Source: Ruegeria sediminis
GTDB taxonomy: Bacteria; Pseudomonadota; Alphaproteobacteria; Rhodobacterales; Rhodobacteraceae
Assembly: GCF_005938215.1 (NCBI RefSeq)
Contig: NZ_VCPD01000004.1
Span: 372,001-436,000, forward strand
Length of the DNA: 64,000 bases
Direction: 5' to 3'
The notes under the pieces are model-generated. The model was not told the DNA's origin. It ran no database searches and worked only from the letters and a program-made list of their open reading frames with translations. The translations under genes were made by a program, and so were the position numbers. Positions 35,881-44,318 of this stretch are shown here, one piece after another. How positions within the stretch are numbered: the stretch's first letter is position 1; each line of letters begins with the position of its first letter.

Positions 35881-36203
35881 CTGCGCGAAGTCTGCAGATC
35901 AATGCCCTTCACAACGCCAACCCAATAGGGTGCCGACAGAATCACGGCTCCGAGCATAAGGACGGCGGAATCCAGCCTGTCGCCCAATTCCTTCAGTCCG
36001 GGGATGGCCGAAACCAGGACAAGTATCGCACAGGCGTAAACCGCCACCGAAGCCAACACGCTGAGAGTCCACCAGAAAAAAAACCTGATCCACATGAACG
36101 CGCCCAGCGGAACCGGCAAGCTCCTCTTGATGGCCCAGACCACGAACCGGATGCCGGCATATGCAGCCAGAACACAAGCAGCGATATAGGTCAGGCTCAG
36201 CAA
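35868..36203 (-). CDS. Small three-helix membrane protein of the AAA+ cluster
   Basis: A 111-residue protein with about three hydrophobic segments and an aromatic stretch (FMWIRFFFWW). The start is TTG (complement 36201-36203): GGAGGGG (complement 36211-36217) lies 7 bases upstream, and the frame begins 1 base after the AAA+ ATPase stop. Earlier starts in this frame would lie deep inside the ATPase gene. No family is recognised. Confidence 0.7.
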   Translation of the reverse strand: MLSLTYIAACVLAAYAGIRFVVWAIKRSLPVPLGAFMWIRFFFWWTLSVLASVAVYACAILVLVSAIPGLKELGDRLDSAVLMLGAVILSAPYWVGVVKGIDLQTSRRWSS

Positions 36204-36204
36204 G

Positions 36205-38136
36205 CTATTTCCCCTCCAGATACCGCCGCTTGGCCTCTTCCATCCGTCCCATCTCGCGTACGGCGTTCTCGATGGCGACTTCATCGCTCTTGTCAGCATA
36301 GCGGAACTCGCTGTCGGCGTAGCGGTTGATCTCCTGGATCACCATCTCCACCGTGATCGGCTGGCGCAGATCCCGGATCATCGCCGTCTTGGTGTCGTAG
36401 TCGCGGAACAGGAACAGATCGGGGTTTTCCATCCATTCGTCGGGCAATTCGAAATCCATCGCGCGGACCTTGACCGCATCGGTGATGTTCTTGATCGCGC
36501 GCCCGGTGAACCTCTCGTCCGCCTGCTGTATCGCCTTGAGATAGGTGCCCAGCTTGGCGATCGTGTCCAAGGGCCCGATCTGCCCTTCGACCCTTTCATA
36601 GACCCGCAACAGCGCCTCCTCATGCGGGCGCGAGTGGCTTTCGAAACTGGCGGCGACGGCCCGCTTGATCTCCTGCGCGGCATATAGGTCGTGGCTGCCC
36701 AGCGGGATGTCGTGGTTGCGGCCCATCAGCAGGTGCAGGATGTCGATGTAATCCTCGCGCGTCTGCGGCCCGTCCACCAGGAACCGCGCCCCCGCCCGCT
36801 GGCGCAGCGCGTCATCCACGTTTTCGGGATAGTTCGAGAACATGCCGAAGGTGCAGTTGCCCCGCACGACCGTGTTGGCGCCGGCAAAGCTCTCCATCAG
36901 CACGGCGGTGATCTCCAGCTGCCCGGCGCTGGACTGACGGTCGCCTCGCTTGCCCGCCAGCTGGTCGATATCGTCGATGGTGCCGAATCCGATCACCGCA
37001 GGGTCGATGATCGTGTTGATGAAGGCCTTGGCGTTCTGCCCCGACTTGCCCTGATAACTGTCGATGTTGTCGGTGCTCAGGTTCTGGTAGCGGAACGGAT
37101 AGCCCGCGTTCCGGCAATAGTCATGGATCAGCCCCGCCATCATCTGGATCAGGGTGGTCTTGCCGGTGCCCGGCTTGCCGTCACCCATGAAGGTGAAGAT
37201 GAACCCGCCAAGCTCGGCAAAGGGGTTCAGCCGGCGGTCGAAGTCATAGGCCATCAGCATCTTGGCCAGTTTCATCGCCTGATACTTGGCGATATGGTTG
37301 CCGACCACCTCCTCGGGCTTCTTGAACGTCATCGTCAGCGTGGTCGATTTCGCCTTGGCCGCGGGCTCAAAACCGCGAATGGTCAGATCGTCCGCCTCGA
37401 CATGCCAGGCCGCGGCATTGAAGGGCGCAAGATGCCCGGCCGTCTGCGCCCGCAGGGCGACCTTTTCCATCAACTGCTCGGCAAAGCCCGAAGCCGCCGC
37501 GACAAGATGCGCGTCATCCTCGGCATGCCGGGCGATCACCTGGTCCAGTGCCCAAAGGGCGCCATGCAGCGCCAGTTGCCCGTTGTCGGTCAGCACCTCT
37601 TCGACCTCGCCGGTCTCGACCGTGGTCTCGCCAAGATGCGATGACAACAGATAGGCCAGCGCATTTCCGAACACATGCGACGTGATCAGCGCCTCGGCGG
37701 TCAGCAGGTCGGCAAACTCGGTCTTGCGCGCCGGCGGCAGGTCGCCGGCCAGGTTCGCCCGTTTCAGATCCGCCAGCGGGGTGCGTTCCGCATAAGCCTC
37801 GGCCACGGACAGGGCGATGGCGATGGCGCGGCGAATGGCCTGCTGCACGGTCGCCTGCGTGGGCGAGGTCAGCGCGTCGCCGCCATCCGCACCTTCGATC
37901 CTCTCGATCAGGTGGACGCCGTGCGGCTGAACCGTCCTGCGCGTCGCCAGTCCAGGGGTCGTCGACCGGAACCGGCGCGCGGATGAAACGCCCGGCGAGC
38001 GTTCCACGGCCGCAGCCTCGGCCGGTTTCGCGATCCGCGGCGCGTACTCGAACCCTGTCAGCAAGGCCGTCGCCGCCGGGTAATGCTTGCGGATGTCCGC
38101 CTCGCGCAGCTCCATCCGATCCGATGTCAGGCTCAT
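36205..38136 (-). CDS. AAA+ family ATPase
   Basis: A 643-residue cytosolic ATPase. The first 300 residues are a helical, partly low-complexity domain of unknown type. The AAA+ core follows, with Walker A GDGKPGTGKTT at 318-328, Walker B-like VIGFGTIDDID at 381-391, a sensor region GNCTFGMFSNYP at 426-437 and arginine-finger candidates in DDALRQRAGARF (441-452). A C-terminal helical lid ends in EMGRMEEAKRRYLEGK. There is no protease, helicase or VWA domain. It is the only energy-using enzyme in the seven-gene cluster and is likely to remodel the coiled-coil or membrane partners encoded around it. Confidence 0.88.
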   Translation of the reverse strand: MSLTSDRMELREADIRKHYPAATALLTGFEYAPRIAKPAEAAAVERSPGVSSARRFRSTTPGLATRRTVQPHGVHLIERIEGADGGDALTSPTQATVQQAIRRAIAIALSVAEAYAERTPLADLKRANLAGDLPPARKTEFADLLTAEALITSHVFGNALAYLLSSHLGETTVETGEVEEVLTDNGQLALHGALWALDQVIARHAEDDAHLVAAASGFAEQLMEKVALRAQTAGHLAPFNAAAWHVEADDLTIRGFEPAAKAKSTTLTMTFKKPEEVVGNHIAKYQAMKLAKMLMAYDFDRRLNPFAELGGFIFTFMGDGKPGTGKTTLIQMMAGLIHDYCRNAGYPFRYQNLSTDNIDSYQGKSGQNAKAFINTIIDPAVIGFGTIDDIDQLAGKRGDRQSSAGQLEITAVLMESFAGANTVVRGNCTFGMFSNYPENVDDALRQRAGARFLVDGPQTREDYIDILHLLMGRNHDIPLGSHDLYAAQEIKRAVAASFESHSRPHEEALLRVYERVEGQIGPLDTIAKLGTYLKAIQQADERFTGRAIKNITDAVKVRAMDFELPDEWMENPDLFLFRDYDTKTAMIRDLRQPITVEMVIQEINRYADSEFRYADKSDEVAIENAVREMGRMEEAKRRYLEGK

Positions 38137-38153
38137 GTCAAAACCGCCCCTGT

Positions 38154-38186
38154 CTTCATCTTTTCAAAAATACTCCCGCCGGAGGC
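38154..38186 (-). repeat. Copy 1 of a short terminator-like intergenic repeat
   Basis: A 33-bp element, read on the minus strand as a CTCC/GGAG mini-hairpin, then TATTTTTG, then AAAAGATGAAG. Two further copies are at 40585-40618 and 48529-48560 in the same orientation. This copy lies inside the seven-gene cluster, between the 374-residue protein gene and the AAA+ gene, and could lower expression of the distal genes. Confidence 0.7.
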
Positions 38187-38193
38187 ATGAAAC

Positions 38194-39318
38194 CTAATAG
38201 CGCAGCACCTGCCCCGTCGCGCCGACCACGAACTTGCGCACATCGGCAAAGCCGGGCGGGTTGCGCTCGGCCAGCACCTGGAACGGCCGCTGCGGCAGGA
38301 TGATCGACCGCTGCGTCCTGGTGGCGCCGGTTTCGGCCCCGCGCCCGCCGAACGGGTCCAGCGCGAACACCTCGCGCTCGACGGTCGAGAACCATCCCGC
38401 CCGTTCTTCGGTCACGCTTTCGCTTTCCAGCTCCTCGGTGGTCCAGGCCAGCGCCCAGTCCTGCCCCTCGGGCGACTGGGCATCCTCCAGAACCCGCCGC
38501 AGCGGCCCCGATTGTTCGGTATAGGCCGAGGAATACATCGGCCCCACATGGATCCGGCGCAGGTGCTTGGGGTGCAGGTCGTCGAAATCCTCGTCGAACC
38601 CCTTGGCGATGGTCACCAGCTTCAGCCCGCCCAGGGATTGCGCCATCAGATGCGCCTGCACCTCGGGCCAGCGGCGCTGATCCTTGGGCAAGGCCACCTT
38701 GCCGGTATCCTCGAGCTGCATCAGGTAGATCACCGGCAGGTTGATCTGGCTGTCATAGACCGCCCAATGCACCAGGAACCGCCGCCGCTCGCCGTCGTTG
38801 CCGATCCAGAGGCATTCCGGATCATTGCGCACCCAGAACAGCTCGCCCCTGAGGATTTCCTCGTAATAGAGCCTTTGCGACAGCGCGAATTGCAGCTTCG
38901 TCGGAATCTCGTGCCTGCCGATGATGGTGCGCACCATGTCGGTCTTCAGCTCATTCTCGGCGGGCATGTTCTCAAGATGCACCCGCGCCTGCTGCGCGTC
39001 GTTGGCCATGGTCAGCAGCTCGGCCGCCACCGGAAATCCGCTGTCGCGCTTGTCCATCGCGAGACTGCCGAAGAACCGCCCGGTATCGCGCCCGACCAGC
39101 AGGTATTTCATCGACAGCGCCCGGAAGGTGTAGAGCAGCCCCGACAGGTAGCGCGACACGATCCGCACCTCCTGCTTCGAGATCTCCCCCTCGGCCTCCA
39201 TCGCCGCGGCCACGCGCAACAGATGCACGGTGATCACCTCGAACTTGCGGAAATACCGGCGCGAGGCGAATGTGTCGGTCAGGCCGACATGGTCCTGGGC
39301 GGGGTCGCTCACCCTCAC
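38194..39318 (-). CDS. Uncharacterised soluble protein of the AAA+ cluster
   Basis: A 374-residue protein with no signal peptide, membrane segment or familiar motif. It opens with a conserved-looking helical segment (SRRYFRKFEVITVHLLRVAAAME) and has a mixed alpha/beta middle rich in aromatic residues. Its ATG overlaps the stop of the coiled-coil gene by 4 bases, so the two are translationally coupled. No function can be assigned. Confidence 0.75.
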   Translation of the reverse strand: MRVSDPAQDHVGLTDTFASRRYFRKFEVITVHLLRVAAAMEAEGEISKQEVRIVSRYLSGLLYTFRALSMKYLLVGRDTGRFFGSLAMDKRDSGFPVAAELLTMANDAQQARVHLENMPAENELKTDMVRTIIGRHEIPTKLQFALSQRLYYEEILRGELFWVRNDPECLWIGNDGERRRFLVHWAVYDSQINLPVIYLMQLEDTGKVALPKDQRRWPEVQAHLMAQSLGGLKLVTIAKGFDEDFDDLHPKHLRRIHVGPMYSSAYTEQSGPLRRVLEDAQSPEGQDWALAWTTEELESESVTEERAGWFSTVEREVFALDPFGGRGAETGATRTQRSIILPQRPFQVLAERNPPGFADVRKFVVGATGQVLRY

Positions 39319-40394
39319 CCCCCATACAAATTCTTGTCGTGCTTCTCGACGATCGCCGCGAACCTCCGGGCGAAACGCTCATCCGCCTTGGCCTTCTTCT
39401 CCAGCACTTCGCGGGCGAACACCATGTGGCCCTCATGCGCCTCCAGCATGTCGGCCATCTTCTGGTTGGTGGCGGTGCCGATGGCGGCCATGGCGGTCTG
39501 CGCCTCCTGGTCGGTCTGCACGCCGATCTCGTTGATGCGGTGGGCCACGTCCTGCTGCTGCGCCGTCTTCAGCGACTTGGTCAGCGCGTCGTACAGCACC
39601 ACCCGCTGTTGCGTATCCGTCTGCAGCTTGTTGATCAGAACCATCTGCGTCGCCGCCTGGTTCTGCAGCGAATCCACCCAGCTCTTGCCCTTCTCGATGT
39701 AACGTTCCAACGTCTGCGACTTGGCAAGCTTGACCTGCTCGTCCTGCACCTTGGCGTTGTACTCGGTGTTCAACTCCGCCAGTTGCGTCTCCAGCTTGGT
39801 CCGGGCGGCGGCGTCCTGTTCGACGCTGATTTTGTTCTCCAACTCGATGATCTTCGGGTCCATCGCCAGAATCTCGGCCCGCACCGTCTCCAGCGCCGCC
39901 ACCGTCGCCTCGCGGTCGTCCAGCGTCGCCGACAGGTTGGTCTCGACCTTTCCGCGCTGCTCTTCCAGCACCGCCAGCTGCCCCTGCAGCAGCTTCACGA
40001 TCACGTCCGACTTTGCGATCAGATCCTGCAGCTTGTCGTCGATATTGGCCGAGCGCATCCGCTCCTGCCGCATCGACTCGGACTTGCCCTTGGAAAAGAC
40101 GCCGACAAAGCTTTCCCACCCGGTTTTCGACCGCATCTCGTCGAAATCCTTGGAAAACGCGCTGGTCACATCGTCGAGCCCCATGATCAGCTCGGCGATA
40201 TTGGCGTTCATCACCTCGGTATGGGCATGAACATCCTCCAGCGTGGCATTCTCGATGTCGATATCCGCCTCGCCGGCATCGATCTTGGCGCGCGCGGCCT
40301 CGATCCGGCTGGTCAGGCCCTCGATCTGGGCCCGACTTTCGCGCACCCTTTGCTGAGTTTCCTCGATCAAGGCGTCAAATTGCTGGTTCGACAT
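39315..40394 (-). CDS. Long coiled-coil protein of the AAA+ cluster
   Basis: A 359-residue, soluble, almost wholly helical protein. Heptad-like patterns run from the N-terminus (EETQQRVRESRAQIEGLTSR) through about residue 300, broken by a short Gly/aromatic hinge (TGWESFVGVFSKGKSESMRQ) near 90-110. Layout and the hinge followed by long helices recall TelA-type toxic-anion-resistance proteins, but I would not assign it there without a profile search. It is the first gene of the seven-gene cluster. GTTATA/TGTCAA elements in the upstream 247 bases could be promoter parts. Confidence 0.78.
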   Translation of the reverse strand: MSNQQFDALIEETQQRVRESRAQIEGLTSRIEAARAKIDAGEADIDIENATLEDVHAHTEVMNANIAELIMGLDDVTSAFSKDFDEMRSKTGWESFVGVFSKGKSESMRQERMRSANIDDKLQDLIAKSDVIVKLLQGQLAVLEEQRGKVETNLSATLDDREATVAALETVRAEILAMDPKIIELENKISVEQDAAARTKLETQLAELNTEYNAKVQDEQVKLAKSQTLERYIEKGKSWVDSLQNQAATQMVLINKLQTDTQQRVVLYDALTKSLKTAQQQDVAHRINEIGVQTDQEAQTAMAAIGTATNQKMADMLEAHEGHMVFAREVLEKKAKADERFARRFAAIVEKHDKNLYGG

Positions 40395-40558
40395 CCCGAA
40401 GCATCCTTTTGTCGTTATATCTCTGTAAGATAGGGAATGTTACAAGCGTTTACATCCCCCGCCCTGTCAATTTCCAAGAGAACACTGGCAAACCGACGAC
40501 AAAAAGAAAAGGGACTTGGATAGCGCCGGATGGTCCCGACAGACCCGCCAAAGGCAAA

Positions 40559-40582
40559 GGGCCGTCCGGTATCGGGCGGCCC
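40559..40582 (-). terminator. Hairpin terminator downstream of creatinase
   Basis: GGGCCGTCCG (40559-40568) and CGGGCGGCCC (40573-40582) form a 10-bp stem with one G-U pair and a 4-base loop. A TTT follows on the minus strand. It lies just beyond the repeat copy at 40585-40618, so creatinase transcripts meet two terminator-like elements in a row. Confidence 0.55.
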
Positions 40583-40584
40583 CG

Positions 40585-40618
40585 CTTCATCTTTTCTGAA
40601 AATACTCCCGCCGGAGGC
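40585..40618 (-). repeat. Copy 2 of the terminator-like intergenic repeat
   Basis: A 34-bp copy of the element at 38154, identical over the TACTCCCGCCGGAGGC half and with one inserted base in the T-rich part. It starts 24 bases after the creatinase stop, in the orientation that would terminate creatinase transcription. Confidence 0.7.
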
Positions 40619-40641
40619 ATGGCCCATAAGGGCCATTCTCC

Positions 40642-41886
40642 TCAGCCGACGACGTTGAACTCCGGCCCGTAGGGATAGCCGGTGATGTTCTCGTTGCCAT
40701 CCTCGGTGATGATCAGGATGTCATGCTCGCGGTAGCCGCCGGCGCCGGGTTGGCCATCGGCGATGGTCAGCATCGGCTCCATCGAGATCACCATGCCCGG
40801 CTCCAGCACCGTGTCGATGTCCTCGCGCAGTTCCAGTCCCGCCTCGCGGCCGTAGTAATGCGACAGCACGCCGAAGGAATGGCCGTAGCCGAAGCTGCGG
40901 TACTGCAGCAGGTCGCGCTCGGCGAAGAACTGGTTGATCTGGTGGGTAACTTCGGCGCAGCTCGCGCCGGGTTTCAACAGCGAAATCCCCAGCTCGTGCG
41001 CGCCGATATTCGCCTCCCAGATCTTCAGGCTGGCCCCGTCGACCTCGCCCACGAACATGGTCCGCTCCAGCGCCGTGTAATAGCCGGAGATCATCGGGAA
41101 CGTGTTGAGCGACAGGATATCGCCCCGCTGCAGCACCCGACCCGTCACCGGGTTGTGCGCGCCATCGGTGTTGATGCCCGACTGGAACCAGACCCAGGTG
41201 TCGCGGTACTCGGCTTCCGGGAACCGCTTGGCGATTTCCAGCTCCATCGCGTCGCGGCCGGCCATGGCCACGTCGATCTCGCGCACGCCTTCCTTGACCG
41301 CGTCGCGGATCGCATAGCCGCCGACATCGGCGACGGCGGCGCCGGCGCGGATCATCTCAAGCTCCGCCGCGCTCTTGTGCATCCGCTGCCGCATGGTCGC
41401 CTCGTAAAGGTCGACCGCCTTCGACGGCTTCAGGAACGCGTCCAGCTTGCCCTTCTGCAGCAGGCTCAGATGGTCGCTTTCATAGCCGATCGCCTTGCCC
41501 GCGCCAGTGACCGACAGGATCGCCCGCCAGAAGTTGTCGCGCTGCCAGTCGGTATAGGTGATGTTGTCGCCGTAGCAGCGCCGCCAGGGCTGCCCGGCAT
41601 CGATGCCGGCCGAGATCGTCACGCAGTCCGACGCCGTCACCACCAGCCCGTAGGGCCGCCCGAACGAGCAATAGGTGAAGCCGGAATAATACGAGATGTT
41701 GTGCATCGAGGTGAAGACGGCGGCCTCGACGCCCAGATCGATCAGGATCTTGCGCAGCTTGGCGACGCGGGCCTCGTACTCAGCCTCCGCGAATTGCAGC
41801 GGCGCCTTTTCGCCATTGTGGAACCGGTAGAAATCGGGACGCGCGGTGGCGGCATTGAAGTTCTGGTAGTTGGGAACAACAGTCAT
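40642..41886 (-). CDS. Creatinase (creatine amidinohydrolase)
   Basis: A 414-residue protein of the M24 'pita-bread' fold. It hydrolyses creatine to sarcosine and urea without a metal. Similarity to Pseudomonas creatinase is strong along the whole length, including FTSMHNISYYSGFTYCSFGRP, FQSGINTDGAHNPVT with the catalytic His244, and SMEPMLTIADGQPGAGGYRE. AAGGAGGG precedes the ATG by 5 bases. No creatininase, sarcosine oxidase or urease gene is nearby, so the pathway is completed elsewhere. It diverges from gabD across a palindrome-containing region. Confidence 0.93.
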   Translation of the reverse strand: MTVVPNYQNFNAATARPDFYRFHNGEKAPLQFAEAEYEARVAKLRKILIDLGVEAAVFTSMHNISYYSGFTYCSFGRPYGLVVTASDCVTISAGIDAGQPWRRCYGDNITYTDWQRDNFWRAILSVTGAGKAIGYESDHLSLLQKGKLDAFLKPSKAVDLYEATMRQRMHKSAAELEMIRAGAAVADVGGYAIRDAVKEGVREIDVAMAGRDAMELEIAKRFPEAEYRDTWVWFQSGINTDGAHNPVTGRVLQRGDILSLNTFPMISGYYTALERTMFVGEVDGASLKIWEANIGAHELGISLLKPGASCAEVTHQINQFFAERDLLQYRSFGYGHSFGVLSHYYGREAGLELREDIDTVLEPGMVISMEPMLTIADGQPGAGGYREHDILIITEDGNENITGYPYGPEFNVVG

Positions 41887-42041
41887 AGTGACCCTCCTTG
41901 AAAAGAAAGGTCCCGGCGTTCAGGACGGGGGATTGGGCACATGCATCCCGCATGAGGCGACGCCATCGCCAGAGCCCGCGCAATTTGTGCCGTATCCGCG
42001 AGATTCGATCAAGCGCTATATCCGTGGCCGCCCATGCGTCC

Positions 42042-42059
42042 TGAATTTGATCAAATTCA
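42042..42059. promoter_or_regulatory. 18-bp perfect palindrome between creatinase and gabD
   Basis: TGAATTTGATCAAATTCA reads the same on both strands without a spacer. It lies in the 261-base divergent gap, just upstream of the candidate gabD -35. Partial repeats of its TTGATC core occur at 42004-42013 and 42062-42067. It is a likely operator for a dimeric regulator that is not encoded nearby. Confidence 0.6.
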
Positions 42060-42061
42060 CC

Positions 42062-42091
42062 TTGATTCACCATCCGCAGTGGACATAGACA
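42062..42091 (+). promoter_or_regulatory. Candidate gabD promoter
   Basis: TTGATT (42062-42067) and TAGACA (42086-42091) are 18 bases apart, 56 bases before the gabD start, with the palindrome directly upstream in an activator position. Confidence 0.35.
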
Positions 42092-42147
42092 GGGACCGGA
42101 ACACCTGATTTTGTGCGCGCAACCCAACCCAAGCCGGAGGCTGAACC

Positions 42148-43623
42148 ATGCTGGATGCACCGACCGATCTGAAATCGATCCTGAAGAAACCGGAACTGCT
42201 GGCGACCAGGGCCTATATCGGCGGCAAGTGGGTCGAAGGCGATCACGGCACCTTTGCCGTGACCAACCCGGCCCGCGGCGACGTGGTGGCCGAGGTGGCC
42301 GATGTCAGCCGCGCGCAGGTGGCGGGCGCCATCGCCCAGGCCGAGGCCGCCCAGAAGGATTGGGCAAAACTCACCGGCAAGGAGCGCGCGGCGATCCTGC
42401 GCCGCTGGTACGACCTGATGATGGAAAACGCCGAAGACCTGGGCAAGATCCTGACCGCCGAACAGGGCAAGCCGCTGGCCGAGGCGATCGGCGAGATCGG
42501 CTATGGCGCCTCGTTCATCGAGTTCTTCGGCGAAGAGGCCAAGCGCGTCTATGGCGAAACCATCCCCGGCCACCAGCGCGACAAGCGCATCATGGTGCTG
42601 AAACAGCCGATCGGAGTCGCCGCCTCGATCACGCCCTGGAACTTCCCCAACGCCATGATCACCCGCAAGGCCGGGCCGGCGCTGGCCGCCGGCTGCGCCT
42701 TCGTCGCCCGCCCCGCCGCCGAAACGCCGCTGTCGGCGCTGGTGCTGGCGGTTCTGGCCGAACAGGCGGGCATCCCGGCGGGCGTGTTCAACGTCGTGCC
42801 CTCGTCGCGCTCGTCCGAGATCGGCAAGGAGTTCTGCGAAAACCCCGGCGTGCGCAAGCTGACCTTCACCGGCTCGACCGAGGTCGGACGCATCCTGCTG
42901 CGCCAGGCCGCCGACCAGGTCATGAAATGCTCGATGGAACTGGGCGGCAACGCGCCCTTCATCGTCTTTGACGATGCCGACCTGGACGCCGCCGTCGAGG
43001 GCACCATGCTCTGCAAGTTCCGCAACAACGGCCAGACCTGCGTCTGCGCCAACCGGATCTACGTGCAGGCCGGCGTCTATGACGCCTTCGCCGCCAAGCT
43101 GAAGGTGGCGGTCGAAAAGCTCAAGGTCGGCGACGGTCTGGCAGACGGCACCACCACCGGTCCGCTGATCAATGCCGACGCCGTCGCCAAGGTGCAGGAA
43201 CATCTTGCGGACGTCACCGCCAAGGGCGGCGCGATCCTGACCGGCGGCCTGCCGCATGATCTCGGCGGCACGTTCTTCCAGCCGACCGTCGTCACCGGCG
43301 TGACGCAGGACATGAAGGTGGCGCAGGAGGAAACCTTCGGCCCGCTCGCCCCGCTCTTCAAGTTCGAGAACGAGGACGAGGTGATCGCCATGGCGAACGA
43401 CACCATCTTCGGCCTTGCCTCGTATTTCTACGCCAAGGATCTGAGCCGCGTCTGGAAGGTCGCCGAGGCGCTGGAATACGGCATCGTCGGCGTCAACACC
43501 GGCATCATCTCGACCGAGGTCGGCCCCTTCGGCGGCGTCAAGCAGTCCGGCCTGGGCCGCGAGGGCAGCCATCACGGGATCGACGAGTATCTCGAGATGA
43601 AATACGTCTGCATGTCGGTCTGA
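42148..43623 (+). CDS. gabD: NAD(P)-dependent succinate-semialdehyde dehydrogenase
   Basis: A 491-residue aldehyde dehydrogenase closely resembling GabD. Catalytic Cys298 lies in RNNGQTCVCANR and Glu264 in SMELGGNAP. It oxidises succinate semialdehyde to succinate, usually at the end of GABA breakdown. At the cofactor-contacting KPA motif it reads ARPAAETP, with Arg in place of the usual Lys, which may affect the NAD/NADP preference. GGAGG lies 7 bases before the ATG. No GABA transaminase is adjacent. Confidence 0.9.
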   Translation: MLDAPTDLKSILKKPELLATRAYIGGKWVEGDHGTFAVTNPARGDVVAEVADVSRAQVAGAIAQAEAAQKDWAKLTGKERAAILRRWYDLMMENAEDLGKILTAEQGKPLAEAIGEIGYGASFIEFFGEEAKRVYGETIPGHQRDKRIMVLKQPIGVAASITPWNFPNAMITRKAGPALAAGCAFVARPAAETPLSALVLAVLAEQAGIPAGVFNVVPSSRSSEIGKEFCENPGVRKLTFTGSTEVGRILLRQAADQVMKCSMELGGNAPFIVFDDADLDAAVEGTMLCKFRNNGQTCVCANRIYVQAGVYDAFAAKLKVAVEKLKVGDGLADGTTTGPLINADAVAKVQEHLADVTAKGGAILTGGLPHDLGGTFFQPTVVTGVTQDMKVAQEETFGPLAPLFKFENEDEVIAMANDTIFGLASYFYAKDLSRVWKVAEALEYGIVGVNTGIISTEVGPFGGVKQSGLGREGSHHGIDEYLEMKYVCMSV

Positions 43624-43647
43624 CCCGAACCGGGTCCGCAACGAAAT

Positions 43648-43677
43648 CCGCCCCGCGCCTGGAGGAGCACGGGGCGG
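43648..43677. terminator. Hairpin between convergent gabD and hsp20 genes
   Basis: CCGCCCCG (43648-43655) and CGGGGCGG (43670-43677) form an 8-bp GC stem with a 14-base loop, 24 bases after the gabD stop. A short ATTTCGTT follows on the minus strand, so it may serve both directions. Confidence 0.4.
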
Positions 43678-43748
43678 GGCGATAACCGCGGGAGGACAAG
43701 ATTATCGCGCTTGGGTCCTGCGGCGGGATCACCGCATCACGCGGGACC

Positions 43749-44216
43749 TCAGTTCACGGCCTTGGCGTCGACCACGTCCTTCTCGATGGCCTTGGCCGAA
43801 GTGATCTCGATCCGGCGCGGTTTCAGCGCCTCGGGCACCTCGCGCTTGAGATCGACGTGCAGCATCCCGTTCTCGTGGCTCGCGCCGGTGACGCGCACGT
43901 GATCGGCCAGCGCAAAGCGGCGCTCGAACGCGCGGGTGGCGATGCCCCGGTGCAGATAGGTGCGGTCCTTGTCGTTCGCGGCCTTCCTGCCCGAGACCAC
44001 AAGGGAATTCTCCTTCACCTCGACCGACAGATCCTCTTCCGAGAATCCGGCGACGGCGATCGAAATGCGATAGGTGTCGGCGGCGGTCTTTTCGATGTTG
44101 TAGGGCGGGTAGCTCGACTGAGCCACGTCGTTGGCCATCACCCGGTCCATCATGTCGGCGATCTGGTCGAAACCGATGGTGGCGCGGTGCAGGGGTGCAA
44201 AATCAAGTGTACGCAT
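43749..44216 (-). CDS. Small heat-shock protein Hsp20 (IbpA-like)
   Basis: A 155-residue alpha-crystallin chaperone that holds unfolding proteins. The N-terminus MRTLDFAPLHRATIGFDQI is typical of the IbpA group. The crystallin domain (about 37-130) ends with the signature GMLHVDLKREVPE, and an I-x-I motif (RRIEI) follows. The ATG whose complement is at 44214-44216 is chosen over upstream ATGs because GAGGA lies 8 bases before it and family homology starts there. Expression appears to depend on an RpoH promoter and a ROSE-type thermometer in the leader. Confidence 0.93.
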   Translation of the reverse strand: MRTLDFAPLHRATIGFDQIADMMDRVMANDVAQSSYPPYNIEKTAADTYRISIAVAGFSEEDLSVEVKENSLVVSGRKAANDKDRTYLHRGIATRAFERRFALADHVRVTGASHENGMLHVDLKREVPEALKPRRIEITSAKAIEKDVVDAKAVN

Positions 44217-44223
44217 TGTCGTC

Positions 44224-44309
44224 ATCCTCATCTTCAGAGCGATTTACGATTTGTGCCCTCCGTTCGGACGGGCGTTCTCTGTCTCCGGACCCCGATGCCG
44301 GCGATCCGG
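44224..44309 (-). promoter_or_regulatory. ROSE-type RNA thermometer in the hsp20 leader
   Basis: The leader can fold into three stems. Nearest the start, ATCGCTC (complement 44237-44243) pairs with GAGGAT (complement 44224-44229), leaving one bulged G opposite the Shine-Dalgarno and a 7-base loop. The TCGCT strand fits the U-Y-G-C-U anti-Shine-Dalgarno hallmark of ROSE elements. A second stem with a bulge lies at 44255-44273 and an outer CCGGA/TCCGG stem at 44285-44309. Known ROSE elements control alphaproteobacterial small heat-shock genes; the match here is by eye, without energy calculation. Confidence 0.75.
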
Positions 44310-44318
44310 TACCCAAGA

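Noticed and set aside
39315-40394. Assignment of the coiled-coil protein to TelA (tellurite resistance)
   Set aside because: Only the general layout and a hinge region look similar; coiled coils mislead by-eye comparison, so no name was given.
42067-43641. A 524-codon open frame on the minus strand
   Set aside because: Antisense to gabD, with no family features; the plus-strand gene has catalytic residues and a ribosome-binding site.
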